A stretch of 64,000 bases of DNA from Ectocarpus siliculosus. Taxonomy: Eukaryota; Sar; Phaeophyceae; Ectocarpales; Ectocarpaceae. The DNA lies in assembly GCA_000310025.1 (NCBI GenBank), contig FN649756.1, positions 485,695 through 549,694 on the forward strand, read 5' to 3'. The notes beneath the pieces are model-generated. The model saw only the letters and a program-made list of their open reading frames with translations. It was not told the DNA's origin and did no database searches. Position numbers and translations under genes: made by a program. Shown here piece after piece: positions 36,793-48,200 of the stretch. The first letter of the stretch is position 1. Every line of letters begins with the position of its first letter.

Positions 36793-39700
36793 ATGTCATC
36801 TGCAACTAACGGCCCCAGCGGAGATGATGATATCGACCCGCTTGACGCCTACATGGACTCCCTCGCCGACGAGGTCACCCAGCAAGCCGAAGACGACACC
36901 GTCCAGCCCCCACCATGGTCGCCGTCAAGTCAGCAGCCATCCCCGGCACAGCTTGAGGTTGCCGACAAGGTGGCTGCTAGTCCATTCTGCAACGTGCTCC
37001 CTCCTGCGACCACGTCTTCTTCTGCCGAGGCTGCGGAGGCGTGCTTGAAGCTGCTGCTGCATCAACCCGGAGAGTTTTTAAGGTGCATCTACATCGTGGT
37101 ATCTAGTACCCCTCCGAAGAAGGAAACACATAAACGTATACGACACAAGATGCCACACCCCCGGGACCGATCTTCAAAGAAGCTTGATTCCTCCATGAAG
37201 AAGAGGATGATAAATGAAAAGGTCGACGTTTTTGGAAAGCTCTTGATGAGACGGCTTCAACGCCGCCGTTCTCGGCGCTGCCGCTTTTCCTGCTGTGGAG
37301 AAATCGATCTTTGGAAATCGATCCACGGGTGTGTGATATCTTACATCATGTCACCTATGGTACACATACGCATCGTAGACATGGCACCAGCAGCAAGGCA
37401 CACGCAACGGGTGCCAATGGGGGTGTTTGAATTTCGGGCACGTCTGGCGAGGGTGTCTCCAAAGCCACAACGTAACGTGCGATCTCGCTCGCTGGTGTCT
37501 TTAATCAATGCCCCTCATTAGCCGTGGACATGCTGCTCTAGGTTTCGGCATTGGTAGGTACGGCTCTGGCAGCTCGCCCACGAAGCTCACCAGTTCTTGC
37601 GATAATGCCCGCCAGGAGTAAGAGCCTTCACCAGGATAGAAGGAGAGAAATCCTGGAAAAGATATGCAAGGGTCGGGCTAGCCCGGGTATGTCGGCACTT
37701 TTCGTTGAGCGTTGTATCGTTTTTCGTGTTTTCCCTGTTTTTTCCTTCTCTGAAATTGCGGCACAACAATCCTCATTCCTCGTTCAACTGGTGTGCAGTC
37801 GGTTCGGGCACATCCTTACGCCAGGGGACCTGGAGTCTCTGCTCCCTTCTCAAGACCCCGCTGTAGCCCTCCACGTGGCAAGACTGAAAACACTCATGCT
37901 GTCCCAACAGCAACGCCAACAACAGCAGCAACAAGCAGCGGTTGCGCGTTCAGCCGATGAAGAGGATGTCGACATGTCGCCTCCAACAACAGCGACAACG
38001 ACGACTCCCGCCGTAGCAGCAGCCGTGGGAATGGGTGGCAGTGGCCGCGGTGGCATCGTTGGCGGGGGCGGGGGAGACAACAGCGGCGGGGCTAGGGTGC
38101 GCAATCGGCGATATAGGAGGCTGCAGCAGCTGGCAGAAGGAGGGGTTTGGTTCAGCGACGAGGCGATGAAGGAGAGGGACCCCTGGCTGTGGTTCGAGTA
38201 CGTGGGGAAACATGCGGGGGAGGAGAAGCCGGCACCAAAGCAAGCGGTAGAAGAGGTAAGGTTTTTTTTGCTGCTGCTGGCCGCGCCGCAAGAAAATGTT
38301 CTCGGCCGTTTCGTTTGTCCCCCAAGTGGCCCTACAGGGACAAGGCGATGGGCATTGCTCAACGATAGATGTTGATGTATGGGCGTTGCATGCGCGTCCT
38401 GGCGGTGTATTTGATTCGGCCGCCAGTTTCGAGTTGATTGCCGAGGAAGGAGGTGGCAAAATCAGCATTGCTCGCGTTTCCGAAACACCGCGTTCACGAA
38501 GTGATGCGCTCTGGGCGTGGTGATGACGTCACTCATGATCCTTAGCTCCCGAATACTGCTGTACCCCCCCGCCGTGCGCGAAAAGGTTCCCGGAAGCACG
38601 TCAGTTGGCACGTATCTTCAGGAAAGCTTGGGTTTCCTGTCCCAGAAACAACCGAATGGGGGGTGGCCCACAGGTTTGCCAACTTCTGGCGCTGGTGCTG
38701 GTTCCGGTGCCGGTGGTTCGAGGGGAGCTGGTACGTCGTTAGGGATGGCGTTTCTCTCCGGCGTATGCGCAGGTGGGTTCGATGAGGACGGGGGGGGGCG
38801 GGGGGCATTCTGTACGCCACGGCCGTACCTCACCGGACATAACTAGTTTGTCCAGACTGGAATTGGGAGGAACACTGCTGCTATGTAGCTCGGAGTGTCG
38901 TTTTGGGGGTGTCAATCGCAGCAAGCACTACGCGTGGTGAATTGCTAGCCCCAGCTCTAGAGTTGGGGAGCGTACCAATGTCCTTCCAGCGGTGTTTGTG
39001 TTTGATACGCAGTTTTGAAGCAGCCATTGGCGTGGAACCAGGTGCCAATACGAGAGCTATTTATATCACCACCGAGTTTGGAACTGATAGTGTCGCCCGT
39101 GTCTGTCGAAGAGAAGAGCAACAACTCAATCTTGACCAAGTACGGTGGATCACGAATCTTGGAGCGCTTGTGGTGACCCCCCCCCCCCCCGGGACACGCC
39201 TCATTGCTTCCTCTCGATTAGGAAAGCATGCTTGATATGTTTCTGGCAAGCATTGTTGGTCCAGGTTGCCCGCCCACCCTTGTCGTCGATGCGTATCCCA
39301 CCGGAACTTTGCCTCCTCGTTATACATCGGTAGCAGACGCTGGCGCTCGAGATGTGGCGGCGGGGGAAACCGTAGATTCCAGCGACGTCCCAGAAGCGGC
39401 ATCGTCGCAGGCAGAAGTGACGGCAGTCCCTATCGCTTCCGGGATGCCTGATGGCCGGGAGCGGCATGCCTGCGAGGACGACGTGGACGCTAGAGCAGCG
39501 GCGGTGACGGCGGCGGTGGGAGCTATCGGTCTCCAAGACGATGGCAAGAAGGCCGACGTTGATGGCCGACGTGTTCGGTTTTCGGATGAAATGGGTTCGG
39601 ATGGCGGAGGGGGGTCGGGTGTAGAGGATGATGGAGCCCGGGATGGGGATGGCGATGACGGGATGCACGAAGAGGAGGAAGAGGAGGAGGAAGAGGAGGT

Positions 39701-40540
39701 GGGGCGAGAGGAGGTCGCCCGAATTTTGTCGGAGAGGTTTCTGGCCGGGTTGGAGCAGGGCGTGGACTACAGGAGTGTGGACGGGGACGAGAGGCTGGAC
39801 GACTTGGACCAGCTCTCGAGGGACGAGGTGCGCTTGGGCTCGCCGCAGGCATTGTCATTGCTGTTGCTGGTGTTGCCGCTGTACTTCCAGGCGTTTTGGA
39901 CCATGATCCATCCCGTGTTGGTCCTGTTTGCTAAAAGCACGGTGTACCACGCCTGAGATGTGCATGCAGCATCCGCCTGTGGCACACCACCCCACTTACC
40001 TACAATAGGTGATATTTTTCGGGGCCTTGATGAGGAAATCCAGGGACAATCCGTGACAATACAATTCCGACGGTTTCATGACCGTAGGCTCGTTGAGTCG
40101 CTCTTAGCGCAACATCACGAGCCTAGGTTCCCACGAGCGTGGATGCGCCGTGGAGAAAGAAAAGTGTCGAGCTTTGTCGGTGGCGGCTTTAGGTATGTTG
40201 GGCACGGGCTTCTCCAGCAAACATGGAAGCCAATATTTCGATACGAACGTGCCGCTAGAGCTCGTCAGTTTTGAGAGTTGCCTTCATACATGGAACTCTT
40301 GATTCGTTCTCCATGCGTCTTGATGTGACTCTTGTTGTATATTCTCGGCTCCAAACTCCACCTCTTGTCCCCTCCCTCTGCCCCTCCTCCTGCACGTCCT
40401 CTTGCGCGTGCCCGTGTGTTGTGCTTACCTCTACTCCACCAACTCCCTCCTTGTCGCGGGCCTCCTATGCCACTGCCGTTCAGCAAGATCGATGGTTCCT
40501 GGGCGAGGAAGAAGACGGCTCGATGGACTTGGTTGCCTAG
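36793..40540 (+). CDS. CCDC97: CCDC97 (DUF2052) family protein, 4 exons
   Basis: About 469 aa (human CCDC97 is about 343). Exons 36793-37082, 37799-38255, 39222-39827 and 40484-40540 join with consistent phases (2, 0, 0). Family signatures in order: GEFLSRFGHILTPGDLESLL across the first splice, RNRRYRRLQQLAEGGVWFSD followed by EAMKERDPWLWFEYVGKHAG, then REEVARILSERFLAGLEQGV and DYRSVDGDERLDDLDQLSRD. The short last exon gives QDRWFLGEEEDGSMDLVA, the counterpart of the usual (E/D)xRYFDxEE ending. Extra length comes from Q/T/G-rich and acidic inserts, including a poly-Glu run before REEVAR. The molecular role of the family is poorly defined; I recall reports linking human CCDC97 to the SF3b splicing complex but treat this as weak. 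Start chosen at the ATG before SSATNGPSGDDD; there is a possible earlier in-frame start at 36724. Confidence 0.85.
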
Positions 40541-42033
40541 GTTGAGAATGTCCCATGGCTTGGGGCCTGTAAAGATTGCGCGCGCTTCTCGAGCCTGCAT
40601 GCATCCTGTCGACCATTTGGATTCCCGTACGCTATTCCCACTCGACGACGCCTTGTTTATAGAAAGGGCGTGCTTCGAATGCAATGCACGCTCGCAAGGT
40701 GGTCGTTTTAACCCCTGGTGTTTTTCGGCGCTCTCAGTACTGCTGCTGCTGACTAGAGTCTTGGCTGAGTTGCTCTTCCGTCGTCGGGCGTAGCGAATGT
40801 ACATGTGCACGAATTGAGGTTGACTTGACACGGTGTCCGTTGGTTGCTGCTTTTGTCGAATTGGTTTCAGTGGATGCTGCCGCTAGGCTGGGCGTGCTGA
40901 GATTGTAAGGGAGATAAAGCAGCAATGCCTGGCCAACACCACGAGTCCAACTGCATGGAGGCGAAGTCGGTGATGTCTGCCGCAGCCCGTATCCTCTATG
41001 TGCGCCGCTTCTTTGTATCGGTTTTGATTTCCCTCGGTGTTGTTGCTGAAAGTGTTGCACGCTATCTGCGTTACTCGTTTTTTGCTGCCCTCGGATCCTC
41101 GGATACTTGATGAGCACAACACCGTGGGCACTGCTCTCTGTTTCATGAGAACCTCACCCAAGATCGAACGAATGTAAATTCGTGTCATTTATTTATTTGC
41201 AGCTCCGGTCGTGACGTTAAAGCAAAATACTGCTGTATCCCGCGGCGGCGAGTGTGCATTTTGCTCGCAAAACGTCACCTCTCGTAAGGTTGGCTTTTCA
41301 GCGAGTCTTCAAACTTCGCATACGTACCCTTTTCCTCGACCCGCATGTAGCCGAGATATGCCGTGCTTGTAAAGTTTGAAAAACTGCTTTCTAAATTCCT
41401 TCAAAGGGCATTAAACCGGGTGACAAATTTCCAAATTGGCAAAAAGTCAGATGGAGAGTAATGCTTCGCACAAGTCCAAGAATAGCACAATCAGGCATGT
41501 TGTAGACTATTCCGCACCAAGAATGCATTCACTGAAACGGACACAAGAGAAAGAGCCACTCAGCCATGTGACAGGTCACTGAGCGTCATTGTGGTGAAAG
41601 AAGGAACAACTTTGTCCGGCATTCATTTGTGAACAGAAGATCGATCGGCTGGAGTCGGATTGAAAACATGATCATGGTTTGGTTCACGGTCAGTCGTGCG
41701 CACCAGATGAGTATCGACTACCTGTCATGCAACCGAGTATCCTTCATTTTTGAAGTATCGGCGAGAGCTGCGAGAATCGCTATATGTATGTGTGCTGTAC
41801 GTGATACGTGCATGTAGCGATCCCAAAAGCAAAGAAAAAGTAAAGGATCTTGCCAAACCAATCTTGCCAATCTTGATCTTGCCGCGTAGGGGGCGCGCAC
41901 ACGGGATAATATATTTTGGTGGGTACCGCCCTGAAAACAGTTGCCTGCGAAGTGATGCTGCCTTGGCCGCGTGTACGGCAACGCACACGACGCTTTGTCT
42001 AATCTTTCGGAGAGCTACTCCATCGCGTTGAAC
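40541..42033. other. Intergenic region, no gene recognised
   Basis: 3' flank of the CCDC97-like gene and 5' flank of plastid Cpn60. No open frame shows family similarity. It contains one variant of the recurring ACTGCTGTA word (AAATACTGCTGTATC near 41225). Confidence 0.5.
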
Positions 42034-42267
42034 ATGGAGAGCCGCAACATCGCGCTCCTCGGGGCCTTGCTGTTCATCTGCCGACCAGCGTCCGCATTTG
42101 TGTCCGTAGTAGGGCCGGTGACCGCCAACAACGGGGGAGCAGGATTGAGTGCGCCGCGAAGCGCCTCAGCGCCGTGGAACGAGCATGCCAGAGGGCAGCA
42201 GCCAGTGTCATCGCTAGCGGGGAGGCGGAGCCGCGCTGGCACCGCGTTGTCTATGGGGGCGAAGTCG
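42034..42267 (+). other. Bipartite plastid-targeting presequence (exon 1 of Cpn60)
   Basis: Hydrophobic signal-peptide core ([10 protein letters not shown]) and the motif ASAF, with F at the expected +1 position of signal-peptidase cleavage. A segment rich in S, A, R and G with almost no acidic residues follows. This is the heterokont pattern for crossing four plastid membranes. The whole presequence is encoded by the first exon, and mature Cpn60 begins at the exon junction. Confidence 0.85.
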
Positions 42268-45200
42268 GTAAGAGCCTGTGCTGTGGCTTGGCGTGGGAGA
42301 GTTGGCGGTCAGGATGCGTGTGTGCTTTAAGACGGTGGGCCGGATGGCGCCAAGGGGTGTTGTGTGTGCGGTCGCGGACGGCTGCCCGCATGATTTGCAT
42401 GTCTCCCTTCATGTGCAACAACAACCGCCGTGTGATGGCTGGACTAAGGCGCGCTGATATCTTGCAGTTTGTCCTTCGTCTTGCCCCGCTTGCTAGGGCT
42501 GGGCCTGTGCCGCGTTTACACACAGCAGCAGTTACCTTTGCGCCCGAGTTGAAGCTCGTTCACGCAAACGTCAACCTTGTCTGTTTTGTGGTTCTCCCTC
42601 ATGTCCTCGCCCTCTTTTTCCGAGAGGCACACACGTGTACTTTTACTACAAACTGCTGCAGGTAACAACGGCATGGCCGTGACGCGAAAGATAGACTGCA
42701 GCGCCTGCGTGGACAGTAGTCGGGTATTGTTGCCGCCACCCTTTCCTTGTCAGCTGATCCGGGTGGCTGTTTCCCAGCGCGTTTTGACACGTATGCAATT
42801 CATCGTTTTCTCAGTTTTTTTTTTTTTTTGTTCACACCAACGGACGCCCCCGAGACGACGGCTGTTTGTGTGGCATGCCGCGTCCATCCAGGCAGCGCTT
42901 GTGCTGAGACATATTCTGAAGCTTTCGTGAATGTGGTGCTGCTGGCTTTCGCGTGCATGGCGGATTCGCTACTCTCCACTGCTGTATTCCTTGCGTGGTG
43001 GCGAAAATTGCGTGTTTCTGTTCAAAGTCATGTTGTAACCAGTCTAGAACACACATATTGTACTTGTAGCCAGACCGTTGTACAAGTACAATGTATTTTT
43101 GCGGGGGATATGTACTGTACAAGCACTGCTGTTCCAGAAGCAAGAGGTCACACACTCGCATACTCGCATGCGCGAGTCGTTCTCCTGATGAACGATGCGG
43201 TAGGGTTAATGCAGCCTTCATTTCTCCGTCGCCCATTCGTGTGACGATTATTGCATTGGGAAGATGGAATTGACGAGCAGCGGTTGGAACAGCAGTACGA
43301 GGTGGGCGTGGTTGGGCTGCTGGAGTTAACAAGTCTGGGCCAAGTTGCGCACGCAAACCGCTGCGAACAACACCTTGGCCGCCTTAAGTCGGACCGACAG
43401 ATAGGTGTCCATGCGCTCCCCCAAGAATGAATACATGTCATTCGCTCACACAGCACACCTTTTTTGGGCTTTGCCTTGAGTTTGCTTCGTCACCAAACAA
43501 CGCCATCCCTGAGCAAAGGACGAAAAGACTACTTGGAAGTTATAAAGCCTGCTTGAAGGTTTGAAGTTGTGCTGACGCCATGGTCTTGACTCCTCATGTA
43601 TGCATGCACGTGAATCCCTCTCTGTATGTCCAGGTGGTATTTGGAGAAGATGCCCGCAAGAAGCTCGCGGACGGCATCAACGCGGTTGCCGACGCGGTCA
43701 AGGTGCGTCTCAACTTCTTTTGAACTGCTCTTGCTCAATTATTGCACATGATGCCGCATGTTGTCAAATCGTTACAATACGCAGGTTGGGTTTTTGGGGC
43801 TACACAGAGCCCAGGTCGGGTTGGGTGCGTTTTTTGTTGCTGTGAGCCAAGAGGCCGTTGACACCCTCAAGATTGCACCGTTCTTCAGATATGACATACT
43901 TGTATGTGCCATGTGTATGGCGGGGTCAATCGGGGTTGATCCTTTGACAAGCTTGGTGTAGTTATGATAGTGACCTTTAGTTTGGATTCTCAAGCCAGTC
44001 GATCTTGTTCGGCTGAGGCTGCAGTGCCAGTGGCGGTCTCACGGTGTGGACTAACGTGAGCATGTGCGTAGTCTATCTAGATTATAGTAATGACAAACGA
44101 TAGGCATACTGGACGAAGGTTGATCGAAAAGGAACGCCAACAGCCAACATATGACGACGAACCGGAGGTCCATGCACCACACGAAAGGCGACCACAGCAC
44201 ACGACACCACACAACCTCAGCTTACGTCGCGCCACGCGGTCAAAATCATCAAGGTCACGTTCTACTGGCGATAGCTCCCTTCGGGTATCGCTGACCCAGG
44301 CTTTCCTCTGGACAAACCCCAGCATTCACACCGCCGTCCAACTCATTGAGGTGTCGGTTGGTGTTCCCCATTAAAGTACGGAGTATTATTTAGCACGTTC
44401 TTGCCGTCCCGCTTGTCGTCGGCTCTGCCTGATGTCTAGCGACAAGGAATGGCCCCCCACACAATCACAAAAGGTTGGACATTGAACAATCACACGCAGT
44501 CTAGACCACATTTTTTGTGAGGAACGATACCCCCCTTCGTGCAACGAAAAACATCTGGCACGAACTACGACTCGTATTTCTTGTTGAAAAGATATTTTAT
44601 CATGCTCCAAGACAAAAAAACGGGACGATATTTCTGGTACGAATTAAAAGTTGATTTACTTTGGAACGATATTCTATCCTGCTCCCAACACAACAAAAAG
44701 GAACAATATATCATATGCTTATTTCGTTTTAAAAATATTAAAACGTCGATGACTGTTCCCGTCCAGGTGACCCTGGGGCCGAAAGGCAGGAACGTGGTGC
44801 TCGAGCGGGCGTACGGCGCCCCCGAGATCGTCAATGACGGTGTCACGATCGCCAGGGATATCGAGGTCGAAAACCACGAGGAAAACGTGGGCGTTAAGCT
44901 CGTCCAGGAAGTGGCGCAGAAGTCGGACAACAGGTAATGTCGGACGGACGAAAACCCAAACCAGATACGCGTACAAGTATTTTTTTTTTCGGTATCTTGA
45001 ACGCTTGTTTTCTGCTTTTGGCCTGTTTTGGCCTGTTTTTTTTTTCTGTGTGTGTGTGTGTATTTTTTGTTGAATTCTCGTCTTCTCAGACGTACGTGTG
45101 GAGTGCCACCTTTGGGCGGTAGTGTTTGGATGTGCTGGTGTGGGTCGGTCCCAGGAGGGTAGCGTGAGTTTTTGCATTCCTTCGCAAGAGTCATGGAAGA

Positions 45201-48200
45201 TTTGTGTGCACGGCACAGCAGCAGCGGCAGCAACGTTGGTCCAAACGAGACAGTACAGCTACCAGAAAGTGACTATTAATAATACGCGAGCGATACCACT
45301 CCAAGGTGTCAGGGTGGTACGGTTTGGTGGGTGTCCGTGTGGGTGCTGAGCTGACTGCTGGCATCGTTCCACGGAACGGTTCTTACACAGACGAAGCGGC
45401 GTCATTGGTCGGGGGACTTGCGTGAAAATCACGTGACATTATCCCCTTGGTCGGGCAACAGGACATGAGTTCCAGCGACAACCTACTCCTCTCGACCATC
45501 TGAATCGTTGTCCGTCACTACTGCTGTGTTTTTTTTTTTTTCGGCGAACCGGTACCAGGGCCGGTGACGGGACGACGACATCGACCCTCCTCACCCAGGA
45601 GATCGTAAACCAGGGCATGCGTCTCGTGACTTCGGGCGCCAACCCGGTGGAGTTGCGGCAGGGCATCCTGGCTGCGTCGGGCATGATCATCGAGGAGATC
45701 AAGAAGTTGGCTGTGCCCGTCGGGAAGAACGAGGTGTGTGTGTGTTTGCATTATTAGCATCGACCGCGCTAACCGGCTGACCAATGAAGAGACGTCAGTC
45801 TCAGTACGGCTAAGCAAAGGAACCACTTTCTAAAGTGGATGAGAGTTTCTCGTTTGTGCGTGTATCCTGTTCAGTAGGCATGCATGTCCGGTTAGGCATC
45901 GACCGCGCAAATCGGCTGACCATTGGAATAGCGTATCATACACAACCGGATTAAAAATATGGCGAACACCCTTCCTGCCATCGGCCTTCTGTGTGTGTTG
46001 TTTTTTTGCACGGCCTGGGCTAGCTAGCTGACCAATGAAAAAACGTCAGTCTTGTATGCATACAATGTTGCGTGATAAACATCACGAACAAACACGCTTG
46101 CTATTTAACGTAACGTGTGCGTGCCGACGCTATGCGACGCCCACCATTCATTCTGCCTTCCTTCCTGATCCTGTTCCTCTTCCTCCTGCTCTGTCTCAGG
46201 ACCTCCTCAACGTCGCTACGATCGCTAGTGGATCTTCAACCATGGGAGGCATCATCGCCAAGGCCTTTGAGAGGGTGAGGGTATGATTGGGTGGCTTCCT
46301 TCACAGAAAAGTTCCGGTTGAGTGTTTAGTCGGGGTGTAGCCTCGGCCGCTCTGTGAGAGGACACCGTGGCTGCTTTCATTGCTGCTCATTCGATTCTCT
46401 GCTGTTGCATTGACCGTCACCGAGCCAAAGATCCCTCGAACCACCCACATGTCTGACCCGGGTTTGTTCATATCTTCCGAGTGCCTGGCACAAGCAAGCG
46501 TAGACTACTGCTGTACCGGTTTTATGGTATTATTTGTAGTTTCCCGAACCACACCTTCTGAAACGAAACAAAACACAATGTTGTGGAGACCACCTTCTGA
46601 AACGTAGAATATCCCCAACGTCTGTCGAGGACGATTCCCTCTTTTCACAACGGCGTCGATGACAACCGGGTCACCCAGCTTGAACAACAATTGCACGCCA
46701 ACGAGGACAGCCATGTCTCCAGCGCATAACGCGGCCGTAGTCACAGTCGGGGGCCTTCCACCCACAAGCGGGGGTCGTCTTACGCTGAGCGAAACCCAAA
46801 CAATCGCAACCATATGAAGAAGGTTGTGTTTGACGCTGACACTTCATCTGACGGTAGCAGCAACACGGGGGGCGCAGAGTGCACGTACCCTGGATGTGCG
46901 GGGAAGAGTAAAAGGTTCACGCACTCACGGCAGGAATGCAGGACAGAACAACGTGACATGGGAGAGTGGCNNNNNNNNNNNNNNNNNNNNNNNNNNNNNN
47001 NNNNNNNNNNNNNNNNNNNNNNNNNNNNNNNNNNNNNNNNNNNNNNNNNNNNNNNNNNNNNNNNNNNNNNTCCCTTATAAAAAGATGGCCAGTCTGCATG
47101 TCACGTTGTTCTGTCCTGCATTCCTGCCGTGAGTGCGTGAACCTTTTGCTCTTCCCCGCACATCCAGGGTACGTGCACTCTACGCCACCCGATTTGCCGC
47201 AACGTACCAGATGATCAGAAGCTCCAAACGGCCATGCCTAACAGACCTTACCAAGTGTCAGCAGATAATCTAAACGACGTCCAACCTGATGGGTTTGATT
47301 CGCTTGGATGATGGTTGAGCATCGTCTCGTTTGCGTTTCAAATTCTTCGTTGGTGTAGGCGGTTGTTGGATTTTAGGTGCAGGATCTAAACCGTGTGCTG
47401 ATCTATATGCAGAAATCATTTCCCGGCATTGTGGGATTTCATCTGCACGATATATCAAGTCTGACTCAGGACCATATCCTCTCAGGCGTAATCTGTAGGT
47501 GTAATTGTGAGAGCGTTTACGACGCTTTACGTGCGTCAGACTACGCAGCGCTAACGTATCTCTACACGATGCAAAACACGTCAAACATGGCTTACACGCT
47601 GGGCAACTGCACTGGAATCCTTTGACTTAGGCGTTCAGCATAAACCGGGGAAGCTAAATGTTGTACCCGACACGTTATCGCGTCTTTTCCTTTTTGAAAA
47701 TGAACAAGCACTAGATCAACCGATATCCGTTCAAACGGTCGCTGGGCAGGTACGTGACCCGTCGGGAGTTTCGGACGTTTCGGACGGCGGTGGGGTGTTT
47801 TCCTGCGTTGACATGCTTGGCATTGTTGGCACCAGTTGCGGATATCACGAGGCATTGACGGCCACCAGTATTGCTGTCTAATTTTTTCGTGTGTCGGTCG
47901 GAAAGGTAGATGCCCACCCGAAAGCCATGATCATGATAAGCGTGCATTTCTAGACCCGTGAGATCTTGTGGCAATACCAGCTGATCACTGACCGTTCTAC
48001 GTTTGCGGAGGTGTCCAGACAGAGAACAGCAACGACAATGTCATACTACTCAATATAGGACGGATTACTGTTTTTTAAGTCGTACTTGCTGTATCCAAGA
48101 ATCGTTTGTAGCTGGTGAATGATTTTGTTTTCGAATCCGGTGCCTTGATTAGAATGTAGCATTTCTGGTGGTCCAAAGATGCTGATTATCCATTTGTTTA

